A DNA stretch of 64,000 bases from NCBI GenBank assembly GCA_030704615.1, contig CM060732.1, positions 11,534,001 through 11,598,000 on the forward strand. The letters run 5' to 3'. Position 1 is the stretch's first letter; the number at the start of each line of letters is the position of its first letter. Positions 44,868 to 56,660 of the stretch are shown here, one piece after another. A program made the position numbers and the translations under genes. Source of the DNA: Takakia lepidozioides. Its lineage: Eukaryota > Streptophyta > Takakiopsida > Takakiales > Takakiaceae. The notes under the pieces were generated by a model that made no database searches, was not told the DNA's origin, and saw only the letters and a list, made by a program, of their open reading frames with translations.

Positions 44868-47800
44868 CTACCCATGTGTTGTATCCCGCTGCAATAGAGT
44901 ATCGACCTCGTTGAAACTCATAGTGGCCTGGTGAATGAAGTTGTCACGTTTGGGATCGCAAACCATCCTCTTCAAAAATATGAAATACAAATGTTTGCAA
45001 GGTATGAATTTACCTCTCTTGCCCAAACTGGTTGATAGCATATTCACAAAATCAGGACATGTGCAATTGGGAAATTGGAAACCGTGATGTCGTAGGTCCT
45101 GTCATGAACAGCAGATGTGGAAGTGATGATTGTGAATACCCGACCATATCCTGGATCGGGTACTTCCGTGGTGCTTCCAACACGAGCTTGGAGCATTCTT
45201 GCGGACTCCACTTTGCCAAAGTGTTTAGCGGTTGGGGGGAAACGCCGAACGAGCTTTCCATCTCGTTTGGTTGGCCACAAGTCAGGATTTGTCGGGGGGA
45301 CCCGGGAGGACGCAGAAGTAGTAGCACATGCATTGAGTTGGGGTTGTCTCGCAAGGGAAAAGCCTGCCTTCTCCAGCATTTCAATCTCCTGAAATCTGAG
45401 ATGTGTTCCCACCTTCACGGGCCAAACGGTTGGAGGAGATGGCTTCATCACTACGGAAGGACGCACAGTTCCATGCACACATCTGGCACAATCATCTGCG
45501 CAGAACCAGAACTTGTCGTTCTTGGCTTCCGGTTGACCGTATGGACGCATCAAACCCGTGAAAGTCGGAGCAGGAGTTCGGGCACCACCTTTGGATATAG
45601 ATGAAGTGCACTTCTCAAAATTAGTTGCCCTGATCGCTGTACATTTCACACGAGACCCTACACTTGTGCGTTCTATGTGCCAAACGTGGTCGGGGCATGT
45701 GGACTCAAACATCAAGGGGGTTGTTTCTCTCCTGCACCATTTCAGTGGCACTTTTTTGATGCTGGAGCTTGCCGTCGTGTTGGAGGTTCCTCCACAATGG
45801 AGGTTCCGGACATGGAGCTGTCATGCAGGGGAACACGAGGCTTCGAGAAGTTATCACGGTCTGCCCTGTGCGAATCGGAATCCGAACCAGGTGGAGTGTT
45901 CAATTTCCTCTTACAGGAGCCGAATCTCTCCTCCCCTTCAAGATGTGGAACTCTAGAAACAAGTGACATTCCCTGGGCATACATGCTCACCGCCCGTGCT
46001 ATCTTGATTGGATCACCAGATCTGTTTGCAGCACGCAACATCAACTCCCATTTGTCCGGACCCTTGCCACCAACCCTACCTCGCAAGAAATCACGGTATC
46101 GGGTTTGTTGTTGCAAGGCACGTATCAAATCATCTGTTGTTGCCACATACAAATCCCAACCTCGTTTCCCAGACTGCTGCATCCATGCGTTGTGCACAGT
46201 TTCTGCCAAATTGCAAGATGGCATGTCCGCCATTTCCTCAATGGACATGTTCTACAAAGTGCAGAACCACACTTCAAAACAGTGAATAGAAAACAACATA
46301 AAGAAAGCGAGGAGACAATAAAATGGAAAATAAATGTATGAATAAAGCAAGAAATATAAGCCTCGTACCACTGCCATGGCTGCTCCCCACTGTCTATACC
46401 GGAAGTGCCAAAACGTCAGCCAATCTTCCAATGCTCTCATACTCTCAAGTGATGCAGCTCCAGAAGAGAACCACCATGCAGGAATTGTCTGGAACAAAGT
46501 GTCCGCCTCCTTCATTGTTCTAGCATCTTTGTACTTTTTGCACAATTTACGGTGCTGAGTCTGCATCTCTGGTTTGATATCCGACTTTGTATGTTTTTCC
46601 AGAGATTGTGTCCAATGGAATAGACATGTACGCTCTCTTCCTCGCATTGGCACTTTTGGGTCGCCCGATCCGAAGACAATACGAACAGCATTGAAATTTG
46701 CTTGAGCACTATCCGCCATGAAACCTGCGAAATTTGGAGATGGCAGCCCATGGCAGCCCATGACACGTATCAGGGAATTCCACATGAGCTTTTGGGATTC
46801 CGTATCCTCGGATTGCATGTCACAAACTGCAATTGTTATAACTCGTTGGTACATTGGATCGTAGATATGACAAGCCATTGTCGTCCAATCCTTCACTCGT
46901 TTCACATGATCAAACATAAGAAAGTTCTGCAAGTCCCCAGTCTTCTGCACCCGCTTCACGAGGCTAACCCCACTGCCCTCCCCAACAGTCGACATTTTGA
47001 AAAGAAAAACTTTGATGGCACCTTGACCTGGGAATACATTGTCCTGGATGTAATCGTACTTGCTCACTCGTTTCAATTCCAAAATGTGTCTCTATGTAGC
47101 CTCTGATACCAGAGCCCATTCTTAATGCATTAATCTGATGCCGAATGTTAGGTGAACTCAAAGTGGAGAAATGATCCATGACCAGGTCCAATGCTGCACC
47201 GTCAAGTTTAGTCCCCACAGAATCCCCTTCACTCAAAATATGGCTTTCCAAGAAGGACTTGTTGCGCGCCAAGAGCAATTGCAGATGTTGTTGCGGATGG
47301 GTTTCTCCCAAACTCCTGTTTAATCAACCTCGATACTGTCTCAACACTCTCCCTGTAATCCCCCTTCGAGACAGGATGGTTATGGAATCCGAAATGCACA
47401 CAAACTCTTGTCATTGTTTTCAAACGGTGGACAACATAGTACATTTTTGCTCCGCAGAGCGCCAAGCAGGATGGCACAAGTTTGCAGAATTTGCAGACGA
47501 AACTGTTTGCCGGTGGTGGGGCAGTCCCGGCTGAAATGGATTTTCCGCCAGACCCTCCCATTCGCTTTGATTATGAACCCCAGACTGAAGAAAGTATCTG
47601 CAATTCAAATTATCACACCTAAGGTGTCCATTTCAAACTGTCCTCCTGAAAACAAGCTTGTCATCATTCTGAATATTGGATGTTTTTGTTCTGCACCACG
47701 GGTGCCCGTCGTGTTTCTTGTCCATTCCATGCATCATGATTGTTACACCTCCAACTCGCGGAGCAGGAGGCAGCTCGAATAGGATATCGCCATCAAAAGT

Positions 47801-48281
47801 CTCTGGCAAGAACTTCACAGGCACCTGCTTCAAAGATTCCCAATCAATTCCTCGCAACTCACTTTTGAATCCAGCCATTCCTCCCATCGCCCGTAGTTTT
47901 GGAATGACACTACAAATCTCTTCTTCATCAGCTTCTCCAACCAACCACAGTAGGAAGGACTGGATTTGGAATTTCACTTATGTCATCATCGGACGAATCC
48001 GAAAGCTCAACGATTGGAGTGGAGGACGTCTGTTCTTTTTTCACCACCACCTCCCTCTTGTCTTCAACAACCGAAGCAGCAGTCCCGGGCGTCACATATG
48101 ACCCAAGGGACTTTCGCCGAGGCTCTCCAAGTACTCTGTATCGACCAGGGCGCACTCTCCACTGGCTGACATGAGCCGTCTCATCACGGTTTTGGAAAGA
48201 GTATTTCAACTTCCCTTTCAAATCGTACACCTCTTTCTCCAAAAAGATGGAGCCATTCTGAAGCTGAAAACGGGTAGCCAA
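44868..48281 (-). pseudogene. MULE transposase with WRKY/GCM1 and SWIM motifs (copy 2)
   Basis: Order on the minus strand: WRVRPGRYRVLGEPRRKS and VELSDSSDDDISEIP near the start; VKFLPETFDGDILFELPPAP and MDKKHDGHPWCRTKTSNI with RCDNLNCRYFLQ (zinc-binding, DNA recognition); CKFCKLVPSC; the catalytic region 47082-46380 with MACHIYDPMYQRVITIAV, FAGFMADSAQANFNAVRIVF and TCLFHWTQSLEKH, following the MULE pattern including the C..H motif; a linker; and a SWIM finger (CTCPDFVNM ... PCKHLYF, 45065-44991) before the stop at 44870-44868. Frame changes occur near 47600, 47240, 47100, 46250, 45750 and 45070. It is divergent from the ParB-like gene at 49.2 kb. The enzyme would move the unit by cut and paste. 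Confidence 0.78.
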
Positions 48282-49202
48282 GACATGTTCCAGAACAATT
48301 GCAAATCCATTGTCAAGGACTTCCTGGAGAACGGCACTGGTTTGTCGTCAGAGAAGAAACTCCGCTTCAGAGGAAGCCATCTTCCTTCCTCGCATACGTT
48401 GATACCTTGCTATCGCAGACCTTCAGTGTAAATCGGTTTACTGATGTCTCCAGAACACAGTTGAAGAATGAGCAGAGAATATGGCGGAGGAAGCTCAGAC
48501 GACGACTGTGCATATTCTGTTATTCCTTCCAGATATGCAGCCGTCCATTTTAATTACTTTTCTTGTGGGCCCAGTGGTCAGAGTATCCTAGGAGCAATGT
48601 CGGCAGCTGTTAAACCGTTAATCAGAAACCTCATCAATAAACACAATAACAAGCCGACTTCCTGGAAGCATGCCACAGGATCTGAGGCTGGGATTGCAGA
48701 TTAAGTAAATGTATCTTTATACTACTACCAATGATCATGCGCACCTGGAAAGTTCAAAATGTGAAAACGAACGTGGGGTTGGCTAACAAGGATGACCGTG
48801 TATGATATCCCAAAATTTGTCATCAAACTCTCGTTCATTTACATATATTTGTAAGATTGTGCGCCAAGATTTCTGGGATTCGCTGTTATTTTTAAATATT
48901 GAAACCGTTCTAATAAAGAACACGCCGTTTATTTTGGGCGACACACGTCAGACATCGATAACTGAATACGAACAGCTGTACACTAATTGCTGGCATGTGC
49001 ACTAATAAGGGAACACTATGTGTAACGGTCACGCGAGAGGGAATCCGATGCTTCTAGAGACAAGCAACAACGCACGCAATCCCGCAAGAAATCGGGAGTC
49101 ACTTCGTTTTTCTACTTTTCGCGCTTAGAGGGAGAGTGGTAGTCAAGCTGGAGAGGGTTCCTTCTACAATACGAAAGAGAAGAAAGTCTCTTTATTTTAC
49201 TT
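48282..49202. other. Region between divergent MULE and ParB-like genes, unit 2
   Basis: It probably contains both promoters. No convincing frame of its own was seen. The equivalent stretch in unit 1 is 39471-40172. Confidence 0.4.
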
Positions 49203-49594
49203 CCCTTAGAGAGAGACGCAGAGCAAGAGAGCAAATGACGAGGCGTCGTTTGTTGGAGAGGGCCAAGGCAGCAGGTGAACGCGGAGACTGATTCACAAGA
49301 GCAGACAAAGACTGAGGCAGCGGCTGTGACACAGTCGGCGATAAGTGCGCGTGGAAACCAGCCTGTGGATGCAGAGATGACTCGCAGGGAAACTGAAGGA
49401 GGTGGAAGTACGAGGAACGCTAAAACCGGGAGAAGGTCCAGAAACCCTAGAGCAGACAGAAATTCCAGCAGATGTGAGAGGGAAGAGGAAAGCTGCAGAA
49501 GGGGATCCCATTTCAAAACCTAAGAAGGCGCCAGTAAGTTTTCTCTAACTTACATTTCATTGTTGAAGATCTGCATAGAGATTGAGTGGAATGT

Positions 49595-50366
49595 CCCAGA
49601 AAGGGATTGTCGCTACCGACCATCACCATGAAACAACGGTGATTTGCTTTCTACTCCTCTGTTAAGGGTTTATAGCACAATGAGTGGGGTGACTGACGGT
49701 ACCATTCACTGTTGTTCAGATCATACAGTCTGTCTGATTGCCTTTCAAGCAGTCCTTCCTCTTCCCTTCTTTAGCAGAAACATGTGATTGAAGTCTACTG
49801 AATTGCGAGCGTCGTTAACGCCATTCGATTCCTCATGAGATTTATGTACCTATGTGTTTGAAGAGAGAGTGAGGGTCGACATATTCAGTCATAATGTATT
49901 GCAATGCATTTTCTTTGTTTGAGGTTGAACAGATAGAGAAGTGGAAAGGCGGTACCGCCAATCAAAGATTTGAAGACCATACTGTAGATTCAGGCATAGT
50001 ATCGATTGGAAAGTACTCTCGACATAGACAAGAAACAGTGAATGCTTGCGACGTTCATCACAATGGAGTCAATCTGAATAATCTGCACTTACTGTCCGCC
50101 CTAAACTATACTGAATGTCGTTGCCGCAATCACTTACACACATATGTCATTGCACAACACCGATCCGGCAGGTCCCGTCTTTTGTGATTGTCGTTAACGC
50201 CGTTCGCTCTTGCTCAAAACCTTTCTGTTCCTGTGTCCCTAGAATCATAGTGTTTTGTTTTGAATTCGGCAGGATCAACTTTGCTTGTGTAGATGGTTCT
50301 GAATTTGTTTCACACCATTCATTGTGACAGTTTCGTCGAGACAGAGTGATGGTCGTTACCGCCGTT
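49595..50366. repeat. Degenerate palindromes in the first intron, ParB-like copy 2
   Basis: About eight sites 70-160 bp apart, centred near 49609, 49696, 49815, 49950, 50055, 50125, 50195 and 50355. Examples: GTCGTTAACGCC (49815, 50195), GGCGGTACCGCC (49950, perfect) and GGTCGTTACCGCC (50355). They resemble the arrays at 52.2-53.0 kb but are less regular. Confidence 0.55.
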
Positions 50367-52225
50367 CACTATTTGCACATTACTCAGTCAGATTTGAATG
50401 GCATCGTGCAGAAAACTGTGAGGTCCAAGCCTACAGGATCAGAGGGAAAGGATCTGGAGATGGGGACGAGTCTGGAAAAAGCTCAGAGAATAACGATGAA
50501 GCAGATGAATCTGAAGTGCACTACCTTGACAAGGTGAAAGAACTCATGTCATTCCAGAAGGTAAACTCTGAGGAGGTTATAAGGGACATGCTCGTATCTG
50601 GAGGGCGTCTGGACATCCCTCTGTGCCGGATGATATCAATGCCTGTTGTGCGTCCACCTCTTTCCCATGACATAACAAAATTGGAGAGTGATTTTGTGCA
50701 TGGATATAGACTTGGTGCACAAGTTTTTTATGTGTCACTGACGGATATAAATGGGAAAAGCACATTAGTGTCTCCAGAGATCAGTGATAACTGGGATGAG
50801 TGCTGGAAAGATGCCAATGAGGAGTTCGAGCTGGGCCTCATGATGGGAAAGAACACCCAACAATTCTGCAACCACATGTTACGTCTGGGACGGCAACCAC
50901 CGATTGCTGGCATGGATGGGATACATTCAGAAACACCATGCGAAAGACAAAGACAAGCATGTTGCTGTGGAGGCAATGGTTTTGGATCCAGGAAACGACA
51001 TCGCTAGCTTCTTACAGCTATGCACGACGTGAACAAGTAAGTCATCCAGAGATTTCATTCCCTCTGTAGTGTCTTATTAATCCCAAAAAACAGTGTTAAG
51101 GAATGCAATGTTTCAATGTTTTTGCAGATCGACAGAGAAATCGCATGTGACAACAAGCTTGGTCCACACACTATTCCGAATTCAGAGGATTGGTCTGATG
51201 AAGCTGGATGATTTTCGGACAGTACTCCCCCCCAATATAATCAAGAAGTGCGAAACAGGAAGAGCTGCAGGGTATTCTTTGACGACTCGAGAGGCGTTTC
51301 TGGAGTACATGTATGCGTAAGCCCGAGTCTGTACTCATTTACTTTTCGAATACATGTTTGTAGTCCCTTCGGTGCTAATCACTACTTGAATCAATGCAGC
51401 AAGAACTGGCAGAGGCAGCTGAGAAGGGAAAATCCGAATATTACCGCACTACACCAGAGGAACTAAGGACATCAAAGGGTGTGGAAGCAGCAATAAAAAA
51501 GGAGTTTGAAATGCGAAGAACCAAATTGATGTCCGCCTTCGGAAAGCAGCTTAGAATAGTAGATCTGGACTTGGTTCTGAGTTCCTTCAGCAGATCAAAT
51601 CTCACTATGACAAGCATGTGCATCCGGAGATGCAGCAGGAGAAATTGCACCGGCTGGCCATATCCATGGTCGACCCACAAACAAAAATAAGGTGGCTGGA
51701 GATATGGAACTCAGATCAGACAGTAAAGGACTTGAATCAGTTTCCCAAAGAGCACCATACAGCCTGACACAAAGGTGGAAGGAATCAGTGATTTGGTGTT
51801 TGATAACTGGCTCCACAAGGCTACATTTTGGAGTCAGGTGGTATTCAAATAAGCTGTTTTCTTTTATTATGTGATGAGTATCTTATTTGCAATACTGACA
51901 AATATACAATTTGCAGCTCGAAAAGTGCGCCGTCATTGTGCTGGATCAGACTTTGAAGGACTTGAACATTTCGATTGTTTCCCCTCCCCAAATGTCATTG
52001 GAGGCATACATAAGGAAGTGGAGAGGTCTCACCTGGAGATACTATTTTTTTCGGGAGTTCTCCAAAGATGGTAACATTTTACGGTCCAACGACTTTGACA
52101 GTCAGGTTGGAGGAGAGTGGGCCATGATGCGAGTTTGTGTACAGGTGCAATATCATACTGGAAACTCTACTGCACTTTTTGGGAAATAATTTGGCTTCAT
52201 AAGGATTGTAATCATAGATCCAAAT

Positions 52226-52998
52226 TGAATGTCGTTGACGACATTCACTTCTTTGTCTGAGTCATTCTTAAGCGAGAATTTGAATTCACCTGGATTAGGA
52301 GCTTAGGTGTAATTAGAGTGTCCCAGATTAGAATTGATAATGTCCCTGAATGGCGTTGACGACATTCACATCCAGAGTTGTTAAGAGGTCCTCAGAGTTA
52401 TGTAAGTTTTTTTGTAATGTCCATAGAGTTTACAGTGAGGGTTCCTCACTTCAGTTTGCTGAATGTCAATGCAGACATTCAGTTGTTCTGCATGCTTTTG
52501 CCTCTTGCGAGAAATCTTGAGGCTTGATTAGCTGTGTTATCAGAGATCCAAAGTGAATGTCGTTGACGACATTCACTTCTATGTCTGTGTCATTCCCAGC
52601 GACAATTTGAATTTACATGGATTAGGAGTTTAGGGTGTATTAATTGGTTCATTGTTCGGAATTTTGTGAATGGCGTTGACGCCATTCACATCCAATGTTA
52701 TTATGAGGTCCTCTATGTTATGTTCGTTATAAATGTCCATTGAGTTTTTAGGGAGGGTTCCTTACTCAAGTTTCTGAATGTCGTTGCCGACATTCAGTTT
52801 CCATCCAATGATTTTGCCTCTTTTGAGAATCATTATAGGCTTGATTAGCAGTGTATTCACAAATCCAAAGTGAATGTCGTTGACGACATTCACTTCTATG
52901 TCTGTGTCATTCCAAAGCGAGAGTTTGCATTCACGTGGATCAGGGTGTATTTACAGTATCATTGAATGGAATTTTTTGAATGGCGTTGACGACATTCA
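52226..52998. repeat. Eight palindromes in a ~320-bp tandem repeat, intron of ParB-like copy 2
   Basis: The unit carries three palindromes (A, B, C) about 105-125 bp apart and is repeated 2.7 times. A sites: 52226-52247, 52551-52578 and 52867-52894; the last two have 12-bp perfect arms AAGTGAATGTCG / CGACATTCACTT around TTGA. B sites: near 52347, 52665-52690 (arms TGTGAATGGCG / CGCCATTCACA) and near 52977. C sites: 52459-52482 and 52774-52797 (arms CTGAATGTCG / CGACATTCAG). The intron is about 52151-53140. Confidence 0.88.
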
Positions 52999-54398
52999 CA
53001 TCCGGAGCTGTCGCCTGGTCCTGAAAGGTCCTTGGAGCAGTTCGTAGAGCCATTTCATTCCATGTTTTTTTCATTCGGTGCTACTTGCATCTTACTCATT
53101 TCGCGCTTTGGTGGGTTGGGATTTATCTCCTGTTTAACAGGTACACGAAATATGTGCTTATGGAAGGAAATCACCTGAGCGGTATTCCAGACTATCTTTG
53201 ACATGTGGTCGGACCCTGCAAACGATCCAACCATGTATACTGCAGGGATATTGAAGGACTGGAGTCCTTCTCACTTCAGAGACTGTGGCTGGTACCTTGA
53301 CTGCCCACCGGAGCACACGACCTTTCAAGACACACATGAAATATTTGAACAATAATGTTGAGATGCTGGCGCCTCTGACTGACAAAGAGTACCAAAGAAA
53401 CATAGCAACATTGGCTGCCAAGGAGCCTGATGCTCAGGGAACGCCGCAGAAGGGAAAGAAGGCAGGCCGCAAACCAAAAGACAAGGCTCTTGATGTCATA
53501 GCCATCTCACCAGCAAAGCCAAAGGTCAAAGACAAGTCCAAAGAGAAGGAAAAGGACAAGGGGAAGGAGAAAGAAAATGAGATGGAGAGTGGGCAGGACT
53601 TCCCTGCTGGAAGATATACCCGCACAGTTCAGTGCGTGTTCGATGCCAAGCCACACCCTTCCCGTTCTGATTCGGCAGGAGAGATTAAAATTGTCAATGA
53701 GGGTTGGCTGGCGATGATGCAGAGTCGAAAGAGAGATACACTGGGGTGCCTTCGCCTACCTGGGACAACATAATCTCATTCCTCAATCTGGTGGAGATTC
53801 CAGTTTCTTTCTTTTTCTCTGAAAGTTTCATTGGCAGTATTTCAGTCTGGTTCTTTGAAAACATTCTTGCCATCGTTCTTAAAATAAACATGTCTGTTGC
53901 AGGTGAGCACAGGTTCCACCTTCGTGTGCGGTGTGCAGAAAATATATGCGGCTGACATTGTCATTCTCAACATCCCGGATGGCCAGGCTGTGCCAGAAGT
54001 TCTTCCAAAGGGCAAGACGCCAGGCTGGAACAAATTCGAGGACAACTACTGGAGTTGGGTGTTCGGGTTCTGTAATAATTTCCTCTCTGAAGATGCAAGG
54101 AACTTCTGCTTTTTTCAGTCATGTGACAATGATAGTCGTCGGGCATTGGCATCATACCTGAAGTCTTCAAGATTGAAGTTTTGCGCACAGGAATTGTGTG
54201 AACGCCTCACCTTGTGAAAGGGGGTTTCCCTGGTCAGCTGGTATGTCGTCTCTGTCAAGTTATTTTACCACTAGTGTGAAACTAGCTAGGAAATAGCTAG
54301 CTTTTACATATTGACATTTGGGATTGGCCCAAGTGTCAATCCAGGGGTCAAGGCAGATTTAGGCCCTGGAGTGGTTATCTTCACGGCAAGCGCGGAAG

Positions 54399-54584
54399 GC
54401 TCATCTTTCTCGAGTTGAGCCTCACCGCGCCTAGCTATGGCGCCGTAGTGTGGATTCCCCATGGCGTGGGGTGCACTTGGCTTGACTTGTATTTGAGTGA
54501 TGAGGTTATATATGCATGAGTTTATGCTTCAGCTTTGTGAGCTGTGCTTGTATTCTTCTTCTTTATCACTCGAGAAAGATGAGC
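54399..54584. repeat. Perfect 16-bp inverted repeat in the element leader
   Basis: GCTCATCTTTCTCGAG at 54399-54414 and its exact complement at 54569-54584, 154 bases apart. Near the second arm is a further short palindrome around CAGATACGAG. Confidence 0.7.
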
Positions 54585-55261
54585 TCGTATCTGTGAGTGC
54601 CAGATACGAGTTAGTTGTAGCACTTGTGGTTTTTGCTTGAGAATGAGAGAAACCAAGTTGTTATGCAAGGAGCACCGTGGAGCTCTTGGTTGTTAGAAGC
54701 GGAGGCGATGTGGGTTACGAGGTGGTAACCTTGGCATTCGATCTTCAGCTTCAGAGATGAAAGCACCATGCTGCAGGTAATTCCAGAGCACCTTGATGGT
54801 TTCAGATTGTGTACATGCATGAGCAAGCACGATTGGGAAGAGGACCAGTCAAGAGCAGGTTATAGTGGCTTTGGTGGCAAAGCTGAGAACTGGACTTGGG
54901 AATGCGAGCTTTCATTGTGTGAAGGATTGCAAGACCAAGCGAAAGGGCTGATTTGGCTTGGGGCAAATCAGTGCACTTGTGGAGTATGGTGAGATTGGGT
55001 TTCAATCTCGAGCTTCAGCATTGAGAGGGCTCTTGTCATGGCAAGAGCAGGCTGGAACAGGAGCTAAGAGGTGCGGCAAGGCCATGGAATGTGCACCTAG
55101 GGTTTCAGAGCTTGGAAGAAGAGCTCTTGCACCACAAGAGAAGTGTCTTGTGGCTGGAAATGTAAGCCTTAGGTTTCAGGAGCTTGGCAAAGGCTGTGGA
55201 GTGCTTAGTCTTGTCTTAGAGAGCATCAAGGAGCCAAGGAGCCAAGATAGGGGGCTGATAT

Positions 55262-55590
55262 CTCTTGTGTGAAGAGGTTGCATGTGTGGAGCATGTATTC
55301 AGCTCATTGAAGCTTCCATCTTCAAGCTTGGAGGGCAAGCAAGGAAGAGGGAAGGGCTGACTTCCCTTATGTGAGGGCAATGCATGTGTGGAGCATGCTA
55401 TCAGCCTGATGAAGGCTTGCACTTTCAGGTTGTGGGGTGCAAGAAATGAAGCAAAGGAGCTGATTTCTTATGGTGAGAGTGGGCATGTGTGGAGCATGCC
55501 TTCAGCCCATTGAGGCTCTTGTTTTCAAGCTTTAGAGCTAGAACGGAAGGTCTAGGGCTGGTTCCACTTGGAGTGAAGAAAACACTTGTA
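55262..55590 (+). repeat. Three ~105-bp tandem repeats
   Basis: Each unit contains GCATGTGTGGAGCATG followed by TCAGC(T/C)..TGA(A/G)G and an AAGC/GGTT-rich stretch (starts near 55274, 55381 and 55485). They lie in the leader or LTR of the methyltransferase element. Confidence 0.7.
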
Positions 55591-55989
55591 GGGCCTATGT
55601 GAGTTGGGGTTTCAACTTCAAGCTTGAAGGGAGCGCAACTCTTGAAGCACAGGTGTAGGGGCTGGAATAGGCTCTAAGACAGATGCTATGGCCAAGGAGA
55701 GTGCTTGAATGAGTGCTCACAAGGGCTGGGAACCAGCAGGGCTTGGTTGTTTGCCATTGAGTTTAGTGGCGTGTTTGGGGAGGCTAAGTGAGAAAGAAGG
55801 CTTGGTTTGTGGCAACCACCTCATGGCTTAGGGCTACTATGGTGGTGTGGGGAGCCGAAAGAGCAAGAATACCTTGCTGATTTCCTCACAGCCACCATAG
55901 CTCGGTGGAAAGAAGCCTAGAGTCCAAGAGACACAAACCCTAGCTTGGCGTGGCTAAACCCCTTGGAGAAATGGCTAAACTGCCAGAGC

Positions 55990-56660
55990 GGCCAATGGGG
56001 GCTGTGACGGCTGTGATGATGGCTGTGACTGTGCAGGCCTTTGGGGCTGTGGGCTGTGAGGCTGTGCCTGAGGCCTGTGGGGCTGTGACGGGCTGTGAGG
56101 GCTGTGTGATGTGTGACAGGCTGATGTGGCTGTGCCCATGGCCTTGGGGCTGTGAGGGGCTGTGAGGGGCTGTGGCCGTGCCTGGGCCTTTGGGGCCTGT
56201 TGTGACGGCTGTGAGGGGCTGTGCCTGTGTGGCCTGCTGTGTGTTTGTGACCTGTGCTGTGTGGGCTGTGTGTGACGGGCTGGCTTGTGTGGAGGGGCTG
56301 TGGCTGTGTGCCTGTGGGGCTGTGGTGTGACCTGTTGTGTGGGCTGATGTGCCCATGGCCTTTGGGGCTGTGATGGGCTGTGAGGGGCTGTGACAGGCCG
56401 TGCCTGAGGCCTTTGGGCTGTGACGGGCCTTGTGAGGGGGGCTGTGAGGCCAACAATGGCGGGGCTGTGAGGGCTGTGTGGTTTGGGGCTGTGACGGGCT
56501 GTGTGCAGGGGCCTGGGGCTGTGAGGGCCTGTGACTGCTGTGCTGTGTATGTGTGTGTGACCTGAGGGGCCAGGCTGTGACTGTGATGTGGTGAGCTGTG
56601 TGGGCCTGTGCTGGTCTGTGGTGGCCCGTGTTGACCTGTGGACGGCCTGTGCTGACTCGT
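55990..56660 (+). repeat. GGCTGTGA(C/G)GG array, leader of the methyltransferase Ty3
   Basis: About 670 bases built on GGCTGTG, GGGGCTGTGAGG and GCCTGTG. Long Pro/Thr/Gln/His-rich minus-strand frames across it are by-products. The same GGCTGTG core forms arrays in the LTR and tail of the other Ty3 element at 1.6-11.1 kb. Confidence 0.8.

Larger units (their letters stand above)
49203..54217 (+). pseudogene. ParB-like multi-exon accessory gene, copy 2 (most complete)
   Basis: Exons seen: a basic N-terminal exon ending GKRKAAEGDPISKPKKAP before GTAAGT (about 49530); 50430-51030 with ISMPVVRPPLSHDITKLE, AQVFYVSLTDINGKSTLV and YVWDGNHRLLAWMGYI; 51129-51317; 51401-51836 with SISMVDPQTKIRWLEIWNS; 51917-52150 (LEKCAVIVLDQTLKDLNI); 53141-53770 with an AT-hook-like KKAGRKPKDK; 53902-54217 with ADIVILNIPDG and NYWSWVFGFCNNFLS. 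DGNHR..AW is the arginine motif of ParB/sulfiredoxin-fold proteins. The last exon vaguely recalls an adenine-N6 methyltransferase (NIPDG where DPPY would be), but key residues do not match. Small indels at 50890 and 50990 break the frame. Nuclear, DNA-binding action is inference. Confidence 0.6.

Noticed and set aside
45044-45751. PARP-type zinc finger in the MULE C-terminal region
   Set aside because: The Cys spacing is incomplete; the nearby CTC...PCKH pattern at 45065-44991 fits a SWIM finger, expected for MULEs.
52226-52998. CRISPR-like regular palindromic repeats
   Set aside because: The DNA between palindromes is itself repeated in a ~320-bp unit, the palindromes vary, and the setting is an intron of a eukaryotic gene.
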